Positions 7,052 to 17,553 of a stretch of 64,000 nucleotides of DNA are shown one piece after another. The position numbers were made by a program, and so were the translations under genes. The notes below the pieces were generated by a model that was not told the origin of the DNA, made no database searches, and saw only the letters and a program-made list of their open reading frames with translations. How positions within the stretch are numbered: position 1 is the first letter of the stretch; each line of letters begins with the position of its first letter. Source of the stretch: Boswellia sacra (lineage: Eukaryota; Streptophyta; Magnoliopsida; Sapindales; Burseraceae); contig SNVD02014732.1 of the NCBI GenBank assembly GCA_013180625.2, forward strand, positions 29,153 to 93,152, read 5' to 3'.

Positions 7052-9024
7052 TCTCTATCTGCTGGTTTGTTTTGTTTTTGTTTGCTTTCTTTTTATTGTG
7101 TTTATTTGAGAGTTTTCATGTTATTTCTTTTGAGCTTTTTTAGGTTATTTCTTTCGTCCCAGGTAATATTTTCTAATCTCGGTTTTTAGAGTGGTGGCTT
7201 AAAAAGTTCAAGTTCTCTTGAAACGCATTCTGGATCTCTTCAATCCATAATGGCTGAATAAGGAGGCTAACTTCTAAACTTTTTAGACCCATTCTAACTA
7301 ACTTGTTTTTGTTTGCTGACTTGTTGAACTTTGTTATTTTATGAGTGAGTTTAGTTTTGCGTAATTTAGAGTTGTTATGTGTTTTTATCTTTATCAGTTT
7401 CGATTTAAAAAAAAATTGTGAAAAAACCTGAGAATGGCAGAATATAGGGTTTCCTTAACCCTTGAAACGCATTCTTCCTTAATAACTTTGTAGTTTGTTT
7501 ATTTCATGTTGTTTGAAGTGTCTTGTTTCTTGTTTTTTTCTTCATAATAAAGGTATATAGGCTGGAAACCTTAAGTCTGCGGGCTACTGGTCCTAAGGAT
7601 TGTTGAAATATACAATCTTGACTCAGGTGTAACAACGCCACGTACCTCTTTTCTTGCATTTGTGGGTCGATGATAAGATAATGATTGAATTAAGAATAAC
7701 TCTTGGAAAATGATAAATGATGCATGGATCTTTGTGCTTGAAATGTTAATTAGTTTTTGCTTGACCTTTGATTCCTTGCATAAAATTGAGCACCGAGCCA
7801 TTATCACTGAGTTATTTGTTTACTTAGAGAAAGTTTATGTAATTTAAGTGTTTCTCCAGATTTCAATGAATTCTAGAACTTGTTTGATGGTCACTCGAGG
7901 CGAAATCCTAGACTGTGCAACATTGGGGAAATGATTTAGCCATCTTTGGACCGTTTGAGCCTTAATAGCCAACCTTGACTGAAATTGATCCCTAGTTACC
8001 CCTTTGAGCCTTTGTAAGCCTTTTTCTTTGTTAACTCACTAAAAGATTTCCTAACCTCAAATGAAATTATTCCAAACAGTTTATCCCTTACCTATGAGCA
8101 TGTAGATCATTCACAATTAAATTCTGAGCTATGTTCTGGTTTTGGAAGGTTAGAGGAGGTCGGGATGTGTCATGCGCAATGCAAGTGAGTCCTATTATGT
8201 TTGTAAAAAGAAAAAAAAAAGAAAAGAAAAAAAAAATCTGTACTTATCTTTCACGTACTTAAACATTGAGGACAATGTATTGTTTAAGTGTGGGGGAGTG
8301 GAATTGCAGTTAAAAAAAAAAAAAGAAAAAAAAAGACTTCTATACCCTTGGGCGTTCTTAAAAAGAATGAAACGACAAAGTTTGGGGGTGTAGTTTCTTT
8401 TGCTTTCCACAAAAAAAAAGAAAAAAAGAAAAAAAGAAAAAAAAAGAGAGTTCGAGTGTTCTGAATAAGTTTGGGAGAGTCATTTGATGAATAAGAATGA
8501 ATTTTTATGTCATGGGCTTGAGCTCCACATAATATTGAATGATTTTATGTGTTTGTGGGTGATTTGAGCCTAATTATTATCCTTTATCATACCTTCACCC
8601 AAGCCAAACGTTACAAGCTTAATAAAGTCCTCTTGATCCTTGGTGTTGTATGTCTACATTAGTGGAGAGTGACTTGAAAAGCAAGCCTATGGAGTTCATT
8701 TATACACACATCTTCAATATTAAATATGATTCATTTTTATGCATAAAATCATCCGGGTTACAAGTGATTAGGTGAGAATGGCTCTACACACACACACACT
8801 TGAGGAATTGAAATGAAGCGAAACTAATCTTTGAGATAAAATTCTTGATCAAGTGCATTATTTTGAAGTTTTCCTTGGGTTATAATTAAGTACAATCTCT
8901 GAGGCCTATTTGCAAGATGAAGCATTTGTGTGTTTTAATTTTTTGTTGATTCTGTTTCGGTTTAGTTTTATTTCACATTGTCGTAGTTGCTCGAGGACTA
9001 GCAAAGTCTAAGTGTGGGGGAATT
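7052..9024 (+). other. Long 3' untranslated region of element A with polypurine tracts
   Basis: No credible ORF. It contains A-rich runs interrupted by G (8203-8236, 8312-8336, 8409-8446). Polypurine-tract-like blocks recur: GTGTGGGGGAG near 8291, GTTTGGGGGTG near 8381, GTTTGGGAGAG near 8470, and the terminal AAGTGTGGGGGAATT at about 9010-9024, directly before the LTR. A phrase TTGAAACGCATTCTGGATC (about 7219-7240) recurs in shortened form near 7463 and is recognisable, reversed, in the 3' UTR of G (about 57590-57660). Similar UTRs follow LOG in E (48139-50126) and F (38961-40033). Confidence 0.7.
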
Positions 9025-10431
9025 TGATAAGTGTTTATTTATATATCATTTCATATCAATTCGTCCATGTTTCTTTGCTATATTCATTGGTATTTGTATG
9101 TTTTTGTGTGGTTTTGATGTTTGTAGGAGTTTTGGAGCAACTTGCACAAAAATGGAGTAAAACCCTCATTTTCACCTCTGCTAGTCAGTGATCTTCTCGG
9201 ATTTAATTGTATTGATATACAATGAACCCGACGACATGTTATATACCGTTGGAAAGCTCTCGAAGTCTATTTTCTGGAGAAATTTACGGTTTATAAATCC
9301 ATTCAGTGTACCAATAGTTGTAATCAAAACAGTGTGAGATGTATAGAAATATAATTCCACAAGTCACTGTAGCATGTATAATACGGGGCACTGTAGCAAG
9401 TCACTGTAGCAGAGTATTTAAACACATTTAGGGTTTTATTTTCATAACTTGAAGAGGAGAGAACGTGGTGGAGGCTTCAGCTCTGGAATTCTTTCATCTC
9501 TTGGAGTTCTTGAAGGAGAAAGGAAGCTTGAAAAGAGGAAGAACTACAATCCAAAGAGAATTACATCAAATTTGCTAAGTTTTTCCCTTCCCTTTCATTT
9601 TCTGGAATGTCCCCATGTTGTATTGTATTTACCACGTTCTTAAACATGTGTAACTGAATCTGAATTGGTTGAGGGTGATTTCAAAGCCCCTGATATGGTT
9701 TTTGTAAATTGATTGTGCAAGAAGTTGTTATCCATTCTCTAATTGAATTTGCTTGTATTTTCCTATATCTAATGCTTATGATTGCTTACTGGATTGTATT
9801 TCGAATGGCCAACTGAATATAATCTGGTTGTTGTCTATTGCTAGACTAGAAATCTTGATCCGTAATTGTCTTGAATTTCTAATTCTTAGTAGCAAAATTG
9901 TGATCAGATATTGCAATTGGAGAATACAACCTAAGTTAAATAATCCGAGCTTGTGTGTTTATTGCTTAGATCAACCTATCTTTCTTATCGTAATGCATCC
10001 ATTGAATTAAATTTAGAGAGCGGTTCTAGGTTGTTTAATGGATAGAGATTAAATAAAGAGCCTGTTTTGTTTAACAACAAAGTAAGGAAAGATTGTGATA
10101 ACAGAGCTTGTTGTTATCTACGGTTGATAACTTCAATGCTGTAATTGGATTACAATTCTATGTTAATTCACAAATTCAAATCTTGTGGTAGAGAATGAAC
10201 TCTTAACCAAGTGTCTCTCATTGATTTTTCACTCCATTTAACTTTGCTTTGTGTTATTCTTCATTTGCTTTCGTATTAAGTGTAGTTAATCAATCAACAA
10301 AACCCCCCCTGTTTAGTTTATTATTGCTGGAAAATAACAAATTCAATTAGAATCAATCCTCGTGGGAACGATATCTACTTATCACTTTATTACTTGTGCG
10401 ACTAGTATACTTGCTAGTTTCGAACGCATCA
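9025..10431 (+). mobile_element. Shared LTR: 3' LTR of A and 5' LTR of tandem copy B
   Basis: Starts TGATAAGTGTTT and ends GAACGCATCA, 1407 bp, family 1. It is preceded by the polypurine tract of A and followed at 10437 by a complete tRNA-Asp primer-binding site and gag. It is therefore flanked by internal sequence on both sides, as in LTR-internal-LTR-internal arrays made by recombination between LTRs. It carries three CACTGTAGC motifs before TATTTAAAC. Confidence 0.9.
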
Positions 10432-10436
10432 AGTTT

Positions 10437-10454
10437 TGGCGCCGTTGCCGGGGA
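10437..10454 (+). other. Primer-binding site, copy B (tRNA-Asp type)
   Basis: TGGCGCCGTTGCCGGGGA five bases after the LTR end, identical to the site at 2041. Confidence 0.88.
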
Positions 10455-10546
10455 TTGATTTTCTAATCGATTTGTTATTTTGTTTTCATTGTTGATTCAT
10501 ATTTTTATTTGTTTTTCTTTTTTTTGATTGTTTGTGTTTAGACGAC

Positions 10547-10940
10547 ATGGCAGTAAACTTCCATCAATTCAGTGGCGGATTTGAGCCACAACTACCATGG
10601 ACAGTAAATGAGGTAAACACTCCGAACATTGAACAATAACTTTCTGAGTTAACTTCTCTTGTGGAAAACATGGCTGTAGGACATATGCAGAAATCTTATG
10701 CATGTGAGGTATATTCTACCATGGAGCATCTAATCGACATGTATCCAATTTTGCAAGGAGAAATGGAACAAGCCAATACCATGGATGGATTTCCAGGACA
10801 AACAAGGCAATGGTATGATCCCTTCTCTAACACTTGTAATGCTGGATGGGAAGATCACCTTAATTTCAGTTACTGAAATCATCAACCAATTGCCCCAAAT
10901 GCCATACCAAATCGGGCACAAGGTTTCAATCAACCTAGAA
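10547..10940 (+). pseudogene. Truncated gag of tandem copy B
   Basis: Nearly identical to 2148-2540 of element A, including the same in-frame stops (TAA in GAACAATAAC and in AGTTACTGAAAT) and the same Cys-to-Tyr changes in the zinc knuckle. It ends at AATCAACCTAGA. Then follow two copies of ATCTCGCAAAAAT and, from about 10968, minus-strand integrase of element C. This is a deletion or rearrangement breakpoint. Confidence 0.85.
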
Positions 10941-10967
10941 CGATCTCGCAAAAATCTCGCAAAAATG

Positions 10968-11536
10968 TTAGATTTCACAAAATCTACAACAACTTTAGAA
11001 TCATTAGTTCTCATAGCTCTTGCTTCCACCCATTTAGAAACATAATCCACAGCAAGTATAATGTAAACATTACCAAAAGATGAAGGAAAAGGACCCATGA
11101 AATCAATACCCCACACATCAAAAATCTCAACAACAAGTATAGGGGTTTGTGGCATTTGATTTTTGGCACTTAAATTACCTGTCCTTTGACAACGGTCACA
11201 AGCTTTGCAAAATAGATATGCATCTTTGAACAATGATGGCCAATAGAATCCACAATCAAGAACTTTCAGGGCTGTTCTTTTTGGTCCGAAGTGACCGCCA
11301 CATGCATAAGAATGACAGAGGGTCAAAATTGAATTAAATTCAGATTCAGAAACACACCTTCTTATCACTTGATCAGAACAATGCTTCCATAAGTATGGAT
11401 CATCCCATATGTAATATTTGGCAATGTTTTTGATCTTGTCTCTTTGAGCTCGAGTCAAGTCATGTGGTAGCTTCTTGGTAACTAAGTAATAAACAATATC
11501 TGCATACCAAGGGGCTGCTACATGTAGAGACAGCAA
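10968..11536 (-). pseudogene. Integrase, N-terminal part, element C (truncated)
   Basis: Reads from [17 protein letters not shown] into the HHCC zinc-binding domain (LCHSYACGGHFGPKRT ... FCKACDRCQ, all four ligands present) and the start of the catalytic core with the first Asp in [17 protein letters not shown]. It stops after FVKSNIFARF, before the second catalytic Asp, where it meets copy B in the opposite orientation. The frame overlaps that of RNase H upstream by one short shift near 11530. Athila-type integrase. Confidence 0.88.
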
Positions 11537-12258
11537 TTGTTCATCCGGAAAACTTTCTTGTAATGGCAGACATCCTCGTCATGGACAATGCGACTGAGAT
11601 GGTCTGCAACTAAGTTTTCACTTCCCTTCTTGTCTTTGATTTCCAAGTCAAACTCCTGTAAAAGGAGTATCCACCTAATAAGCCTTGGTTTAGCATCTTT
11701 CTTTGTGAGCAAGTACCTCAAAGCTGCATGATCAGAATAAACGGTTACTTTAGTACCAATCAAATAAGATCGAAACTTTTCTAAAGCAAAAATAACCGCT
11801 AGCAGCTCTTTCTCAGTGGTAGAATAATTAAGTTGAGCATCATTTAAAGTCCGAGATGCATAGTAAAGGGCATGTGGAATTTTGCCAATTCGTTGACCCA
11901 AAACAGCACCCACAGCGTAGTCACTTGCATTGCACATGATCTCGAATGGATGATTCCAATTCAGAGATTGGATTACTGGAGCCGAAGTCAAGAGTTCCTT
12001 CAGTTTCTCAAATGCCTCTTTGCATTTCTCATCAAATTCAAAGGCCACATCATTCTGTAATAAACTGCATAGGGGCAATGCTATCTTCGAGAAATCTTTG
12101 ATGAATCTACGATAAAAACCTGCATGACCACGAAAAGAACGAATATCCCGCACACTTGTGGGAGGTGGTAAGGAACATATAAGATCTATCTTAGATTTAT
12201 CAACCTCTAAACCCTTAGCAGAAATAACATGTCCCAAAACTATACCCTGATCTACCAT
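11518..12258 (-). pseudogene. RT C-terminal end and RNase H, element C
   Basis: Begins [23 protein letters not shown] (RT thumb), followed by [22 protein letters not shown] and the RNase H domain: [16 protein letters not shown] (first catalytic Asp region), [34 protein letters not shown] (catalytic Glu) and [12 protein letters not shown] (Asp). Ends in the connection domain [13 protein letters not shown]. About 246 codons are open. Upstream it is separated from the palm by a stop near 12290. Confidence 0.9.
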
Positions 12259-12294
12259 AAAATGACATTTCTCCCAATTCAGAACAAGGTTAGT

Positions 12295-12990
12295 TTATAT
12301 ACATCTTTGAATTATAAGGGTAAGGTTGTCAAGGCATTTATCAAAAGAATCACCAAAAACACTAAAGTCATCCATAAATACCTCAATAATGTTCTCAAAA
12401 TAATCAGAGAAAATACTTACCATACACCTTTGGAAAGTGGCAGGGGCATTGCAAAGACCGAATGGCATGCGTCGATAGGCAAATGTACCGAATGGGCATG
12501 TGAATGTAGTTTTCTTTTGATCCTCAGGGGCAATGACAATCTGATTATATCCTGAATAGCCATCAAGAAAACAATAATGAGAATGACCTACTAATCTCTC
12601 CAGCATTTGATCAATGAATGGCAAAGGAAAGTGATCCTTGCGAGTTACTGTATTTAGCTTCCGATAATCAATACAAACTCGCCAGCTAGTTTGGATACGA
12701 TGGGAACTAGCTCATTATTGTCATTCTTAACCACCGTAACACCAGATTTCTTCGGAACAGCTTGGACTGGGTTAAATCATGAGGAATCACCCAACTGACC
12801 TCCCACCTTGCCTGATCCGAAATTGCATAAATTCACACACACATCCTAACATTCAGGATTTCTTTCTGCACAACTTCATATCATTGGAGTGATTCATTAC
12901 CTCCGCTGTGCTTCTATGGGTGGCTTGGATCCTTTTCGGTCTATATGAAGTTTACGGTGCCATGCAGTATGGCGTTTCTTTTGGCTTAAT
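12295..12990 (-). pseudogene. Reverse transcriptase palm and fingers, element C
   Basis: 12295-12624 encodes the RT palm: YCFLDGYSGYNQI, FAYRRMPFGLCNAPATFQRC and the catalytic box VFMDDFSVFG, which is intact. Upstream (12625-12990) the fingers region is recognisable but broken by frameshifts and a small deletion. Typical Athila-type RT of Ty3/gypsy elements. Confidence 0.85.
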
Positions 12991-13003
12991 ATTTCCCGGG
13001 ATG

Positions 13004-13189
13004 TCAGCAATGTTTTCCACCCAAGGGCGGTTTTTTTGATTCTCGAAAGCACTGGATGAGTTTCTCTTCTTGACAATTTGGGGTAAGGCCCTGGCTATTA
13101 TTGATGGGCAAAAGTATCATTCTCACCAAGAATCCATAATTCAAATGATCTGGAAGTGACTTAAGCTCCAAGGTATTGGCTTTCATCAC
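13004..13189 (-). pseudogene. Protease-RT linker, element C
   Basis: The frame reads MKANTLELKSLPDHLNYGFL, the same linker seen at 45580-45660 in E. After it the frame is shifted. It connects protease with RT and is the source of the segment found duplicated upstream of the zinc-ORF in family 1. Confidence 0.75.
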
Positions 13190-13204
13190 AGAAGGAAGAA
13201 GTTT

Positions 13205-13765
13205 CTAATTAGATAAAGGCAATTCAATGTACAAAACATCATACCTATTTGTGGTGATAGCTATAGTCTCATCCAAGCTTGTCACAGCTTCCTCCACTTC
13301 TTTAGACACTTGTATCAGCTTCCTCGATTCTCTGGAATTTTCTGCCCCTATGTGCTCACTAATGGCTACTTCCAATGCATCCGTGCGAGTTAACTCAAAA
13401 AGTTGTTGTGCCAAAGAATCGATAACATCCACTGCAAAAACAGAATGCAAGACACTAGGGTACCTCATTGCCTCAAAAATATTGAAACGAATCACCTCGC
13501 CATCAAACTCCATGGTGAGAGTGCCATCATGAACATCAATCTTCGTTCGGGCAGTTTTCAAGAATGGCCTCCCCAAAAGAATCGGTGGTGGATTGGGAGA
13601 TGTCTCATCCTCCATTTCCAGAACATAGAAGTCTGCTGGAAAAACCAAATGATTCACCTGCACAAGCACATCTTCCACAACTCCCTTGGGATATGCATTA
13701 GAACGATCAGCAAGTTGAATGATAATACCAGTTTCCGCAAAGGGTCCAAGATTCAAAGGAAGCAT
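13205..13765 (-). pseudogene. Aspartic protease region, element C
   Basis: Reads GPFAETGIIIQLADRSNAYPKGVVEDVLVQV, then LVFPADFYVLEMEDE and ILLGRPFLKTARTKIDVHDG. The segment with the active-site Asp lies just upstream (about 13770-13830), where the frame is disturbed; in F and A it reads DLGA. Ends with TTNRYDVLYIELPLSN. Related to A (3756-4523) and F (54437-54886). Confidence 0.82.
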
Positions 13766-15686
13766 AAATAGAATGAGGCATCATGACATTATCGATGCTC
13801 CTAAATCTAAACATTCGCTCTTTCAAACTTGGTATTACCAAAATGGATGCAATGGAATGGTGAACGTACCTGGATCTTTGACATTCGGAGGAATTTTTCT
13901 TTGCAATACAGCTGAAAATTTTCCCCACACTTACCTTCTCATTTCCTTTCAACTTCCTCTTGTTGGTGCAAAACTCTTTGAGAAATTTTGCATAACGAGG
14001 CACTTGCTTGATAGCATCCAGAAGTGGTATGTTTACCTCGATCTTGCGAAAAGTTTCCAGGATTTCTTGTTCTTGTTCCTCCTTCTTTGATTTTGCAAAT
14101 CTGCTGGGAAAAGGTGGAGGGGTAACATATGAATGAATGGAACTTTTAGGATTTACCTTAGAAGTGGATGTTTTGTTCATGGTAGAAGTGGTATCATCCC
14201 CTTCATCAATTTGTGATTTCTTTGGTGGAATCTCTAATTGCTTTCCACTTCTCAAAGTTACAGCACTAGCATTCTCTCTTGGATTGATCACCGGCTGAGA
14301 AGGTAATTTTCCTGAGCTTTGACTCTCAAATTTGCTCATGTTAGTGGCCAATTGTCCCATTTGATTTTCCAGGTTTTGGATACTTGCCCTAGTTTCCTGC
14401 TGAAATTGCATTGTGTTAGTGGCAAGTGCTTTAACAATATCCTGGAGAGACATACCTGAATTTTGTGGAGCTGGTTGTGATGCTGGTTGTGGTTGTGCTT
14501 TGAAATGGTTGCTGCACCCTTGGTTGATTAAAACCTGGTGGTCGATTTGGTATGGCATTTGGGGCAATTGGTTGATGATTCCCATATCTTAAATTAGGGT
14601 GATCTCTCCATCCAGCATTGTAAGTATTGGAGAAAGGTCATACCTTTGCCTTGGTTGTCCTGGAAATCCACCCATAGCATTGGCTTGTTCTGTATCTCCT
14701 TCTTGCAAAGTTGGACACATGTCGGTTGGATGGTCCATGGCAGAACATACTCCACATGCATAAGATTGCTGCATATGTCCTACAGCCATTTTTTTTACAA
14801 GAGAGGTAAGTTCACAAAGTTGATGTTCAATATTTGAAGTACTTACCTCATTTACTCTTTTTGGTAGTTGTGGCTCAAATTGATTGCTGAATTGTTGGGA
14901 GTTCGCTGCCATGTCACTAATCAAACGTCTTGCAACGTTCGGTGTTTTATTAACTAGTGCTCCACCACTAGCAGCATCAATGATACTCCTTTCCATTGGT
15001 AAGAGACCCTCATAGAAATATTGAATTAGGAGTCCATCACTAATTTGGTGGTTTGGACAGCTAGCACATAACCTTTTAAATCTCTCCCAATATTCATGAA
15101 GTGATTCTCCATTGTGTTGTCGAATGCCACTAATATCTTTTCTAATATTTGTAACTTTCGAGGCTGGAAAGTATTTCTCCAAAAAGAGTTTACTCATCTC
15201 ATTCCAAGTGGTAATGGTACCTGGTGGTAGGTAGTATAACCAATCTTTTGCCGAATCTGCTAATGAGAATGGGAAAGCTCTCAATTTAATTTGCTCTTCA
15301 GAAACGCCGGTTGGCTTCATACTTGAGCATACCACATGAAATTCTTTGAGGTGTTTGTTCGGATCCTCTCCTGCAAAACCATGAAATGTAGGCAAGAGAT
15401 GAATCAGTCCAGATTTAAGTTCAAAATCTATCTCAAAATTGGTGCTTATGCATAGCGGTTGTTGATCAATAATTGGAGCCGCTAACTCCTTAAGAGTCTG
15501 ATCGTTTTCCATCGCCATTGCTTCCGATTCAGATTTGATTGAACTGCAAGAAGATGGGAGGGAAGTATGTCGTGCAAGGTCAAATTCTGGAGGTGGAGTT
15601 GAAATTGACCGATTTAGCCTTAAATTCGAGGATTGGAGAAACTCCTTAATTCTCTTAAGTCGCTGATCCGCTTCTCCCTCGGACAT
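13766..15686 (-). pseudogene. gag, element C (nearly full length)
   Basis: Starts MSEGEADQRLKRIKEFLQSS shortly after the primer-binding site. The Retrotrans_gag core is visible around residues 110-260 (LLPTFHGFAGEDPNKHLKEF, DWLYYLPPGTITTWNEMSKLF, ESLHEYWERFKRLC). The zinc knuckle (about residues 320-333) is C-x2-C-x4-H-x4-C and intact. A frameshift near 14590 splits gag into two frames; the second (13766-14585) carries the Gln/Pro-rich and protease-proximal part. This copy shows what A, B and E have lost: they begin at the equivalent of residue 275 or so. Confidence 0.9.
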
Positions 15687-15768
15687 AAAAGCCTAAACAC
15701 AAACAATCAGGAAATAACAATCAAGAATCAGTAGTAAAAACAGAATAACAAATTGATTAGAAAATCAA

Positions 15769-15786
15769 TCCCCGGCAACGGCGCCA
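15769..15786 (-). other. Primer-binding site, element C (tRNA-Asp type)
   Basis: The plus strand reads TCCCCGGCAACGGCGCCA, the reverse complement of the site at 2041, located 6 bases from the LTR. Confidence 0.9.
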
Positions 15787-15792
15787 AAAACT

Positions 15793-17215
15793 TGATGCGT
15801 TCGAAACTAGCAAGTATACTAGTCGCACAAGTAATAAAGTGATGAGTGAGATATCGTTCCCACGAGGATTGATTCTAATTAAATTTGTTATTTTTCAGCA
15901 ACAATAAACTAAATATGGGGGGTTTTGTTGAATGATTAATTAAACTGAATACGAAGGCAAATAAAGAATAACACAACACAATATTAAATGAATTGAAAAT
16001 TCAATGAGAGACACTTGGTTAAGGGTTCTTTCTCTGCCACAAGATATGAATTTGTGAATTAACATAGAATTGTAATCCAATTACAGCATTGAAGTTATCA
16101 ACCGTAGATAACAACAAGCTCTGTTATCCCAATCTTTCCTTACTTTGTTGTTAAATAAAACAAGCTCTTTATTTAATCTCTATCCATTAAACAACCTAGA
16201 ACAAGCTCTCTAAGTTTAATTCAATAGAAGCATTACGATGAGAAAGATAGGTTGATCTAAGCAATAATCACACAAGTTCGGATTATTTAACCTAGGTTGT
16301 ATTTTCCAATTGCAATCTCTGATCACAATTTTGCTACTAATGATTGGAAATTCATGACAATTACGGATCAAGATTTCTAATCTAGCAATAGACAACAACA
16401 GATTATATTCAGTTGGCCATTCCAAATACAATCAGTAAGCAATCATAAGCATTAGATATGGGAAAATACAAGCAACTTCAATTAGAGAATTGGATAACAA
16501 TTTCTTACACAATCAACTCACAAAATCCATATCAAGGGCTTTGAAATCACCCTCAACCAATTCAGATTTAGTTACACATATTCAATCAGAATAACAAATA
16601 CAATACAGAGAAATTCCAGAATTGAAAAGGAAAGAAAGAACTTAGCAAATTCTTTGAAAATCTTCTTTGTAGATGAATCTTCTTGGAATTGTAGTTCCTC
16701 CTCTTTCAAAATCTTCTTTCTCCTTCAAGAACTCCAAGGGATGAGAGAAATCCAGAAATGCAGCCTCCTCCCACGTTTTCCCCTTCAAGTTATGAAAATA
16801 AAACCCTAAAATGTGTTTAAATACTCTGCTACAGTGAATTGCTACAGTGCCCCGTATTATACATGCTACAGTGACTTGTGGAATTATATTTCTATACATC
16901 TCACACTGTTTTGATTAGAACTTTTGGTACACTGAATGGATTTATAAACCGTAAATTTCTCCAGAAAATAGACTTCGAGAGCTTTCCAACGGTATATAAC
17001 ATGTCGTCGGGTTCATTGTATATCAATACAATTAAATCCGAGAAGATCACTGACTAGCAGAGGTGAAAATGAAGGGTTTTACTCCATTTTTGTGCAAGTT
17101 GCTCCAAAACTCCTACAAACATCAAAACCACACAAAAACATAAAAATACCACGGAATATAGCAAAGAAACATGGACGAATTGATATAAAAGTAATACATA
17201 AATAGACACCTATCA
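15793..17215 (-). mobile_element. 5' LTR of element C (family 1)
   Basis: On the minus strand it starts TGATAGGTGTCTATTTATG (17215) and ends GAACGCATCA (15793), 1423 bp. It includes the CACTGTAGC motifs and TATA-like box near 16815-16830. The five bases outside it, 17216-17220 (AAAAG), should be its target duplication; the partner end lies off the window if C and Z are one element. Confidence 0.92.
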
Positions 17216-17401
17216 AAAAGTATTTTGTAGATTGTAACAACTTAAAAGCAAGTGTTTAAGAAATGGATCTGAATAATTAATGAGAAGTTTCTTTGTATTT
17301 CCAAGGGAAACAAACGAAACAATTATCACCTTAAAACAATCTAACAAACCAAATATATACAACATCAACAACTAAACTAGAAGAAAAACAGGAAAAATCT
17401 A

Positions 17402-17544
17402 ACCTGAATAGCCAATTCCCTTGTAGGACAGATGCAAAGAGCTTGAGGTGCCTTGAGGTTTGGATCAACCCGACTCAACATGCCAAGCACAAAACAAGTG
17501 GCCTTCCCAGAACCATTGTGCGCCTGAGCTATCAAATTCTTGTA
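17402..17544 (-). pseudogene. LOS4: DBP5/LOS4-like DEAD-box RNA helicase exon fragment
   Basis: One exon of the DBP5 (plant LOS4/RH38) mRNA-export helicase. It reads KNLIAQAHNGSGKATCFVLG, then MLSRVDPNLKAPQALCICPT and RELAIQ, followed by a GT splice donor. It contains motif I (Walker A) and the PTRELA motif Ia. In motif I the residue after GK is Ala (GSGKAT) instead of the usual Thr, which should weaken nucleotide binding. No other helicase exon is visible. It lies 10 bp from the last eIF3e exon and in the same orientation, so it is a captured fragment. Confidence 0.85.
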
Positions 17545-17553
17545 AACACTTAC

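Noticed and set aside
8172..8410. Lys- or Phe-rich ORFs in A-rich runs (also 49183-49701)
   Set aside because: Low-complexity translations of oligo(A) tracts in the 3' UTR, not conserved between A and E.
10785..11045. Plus-strand ORF running from gag of B into the integrase region
   Set aside because: It crosses the rearrangement junction and is antisense to integrase; it is a by-product of the fusion.
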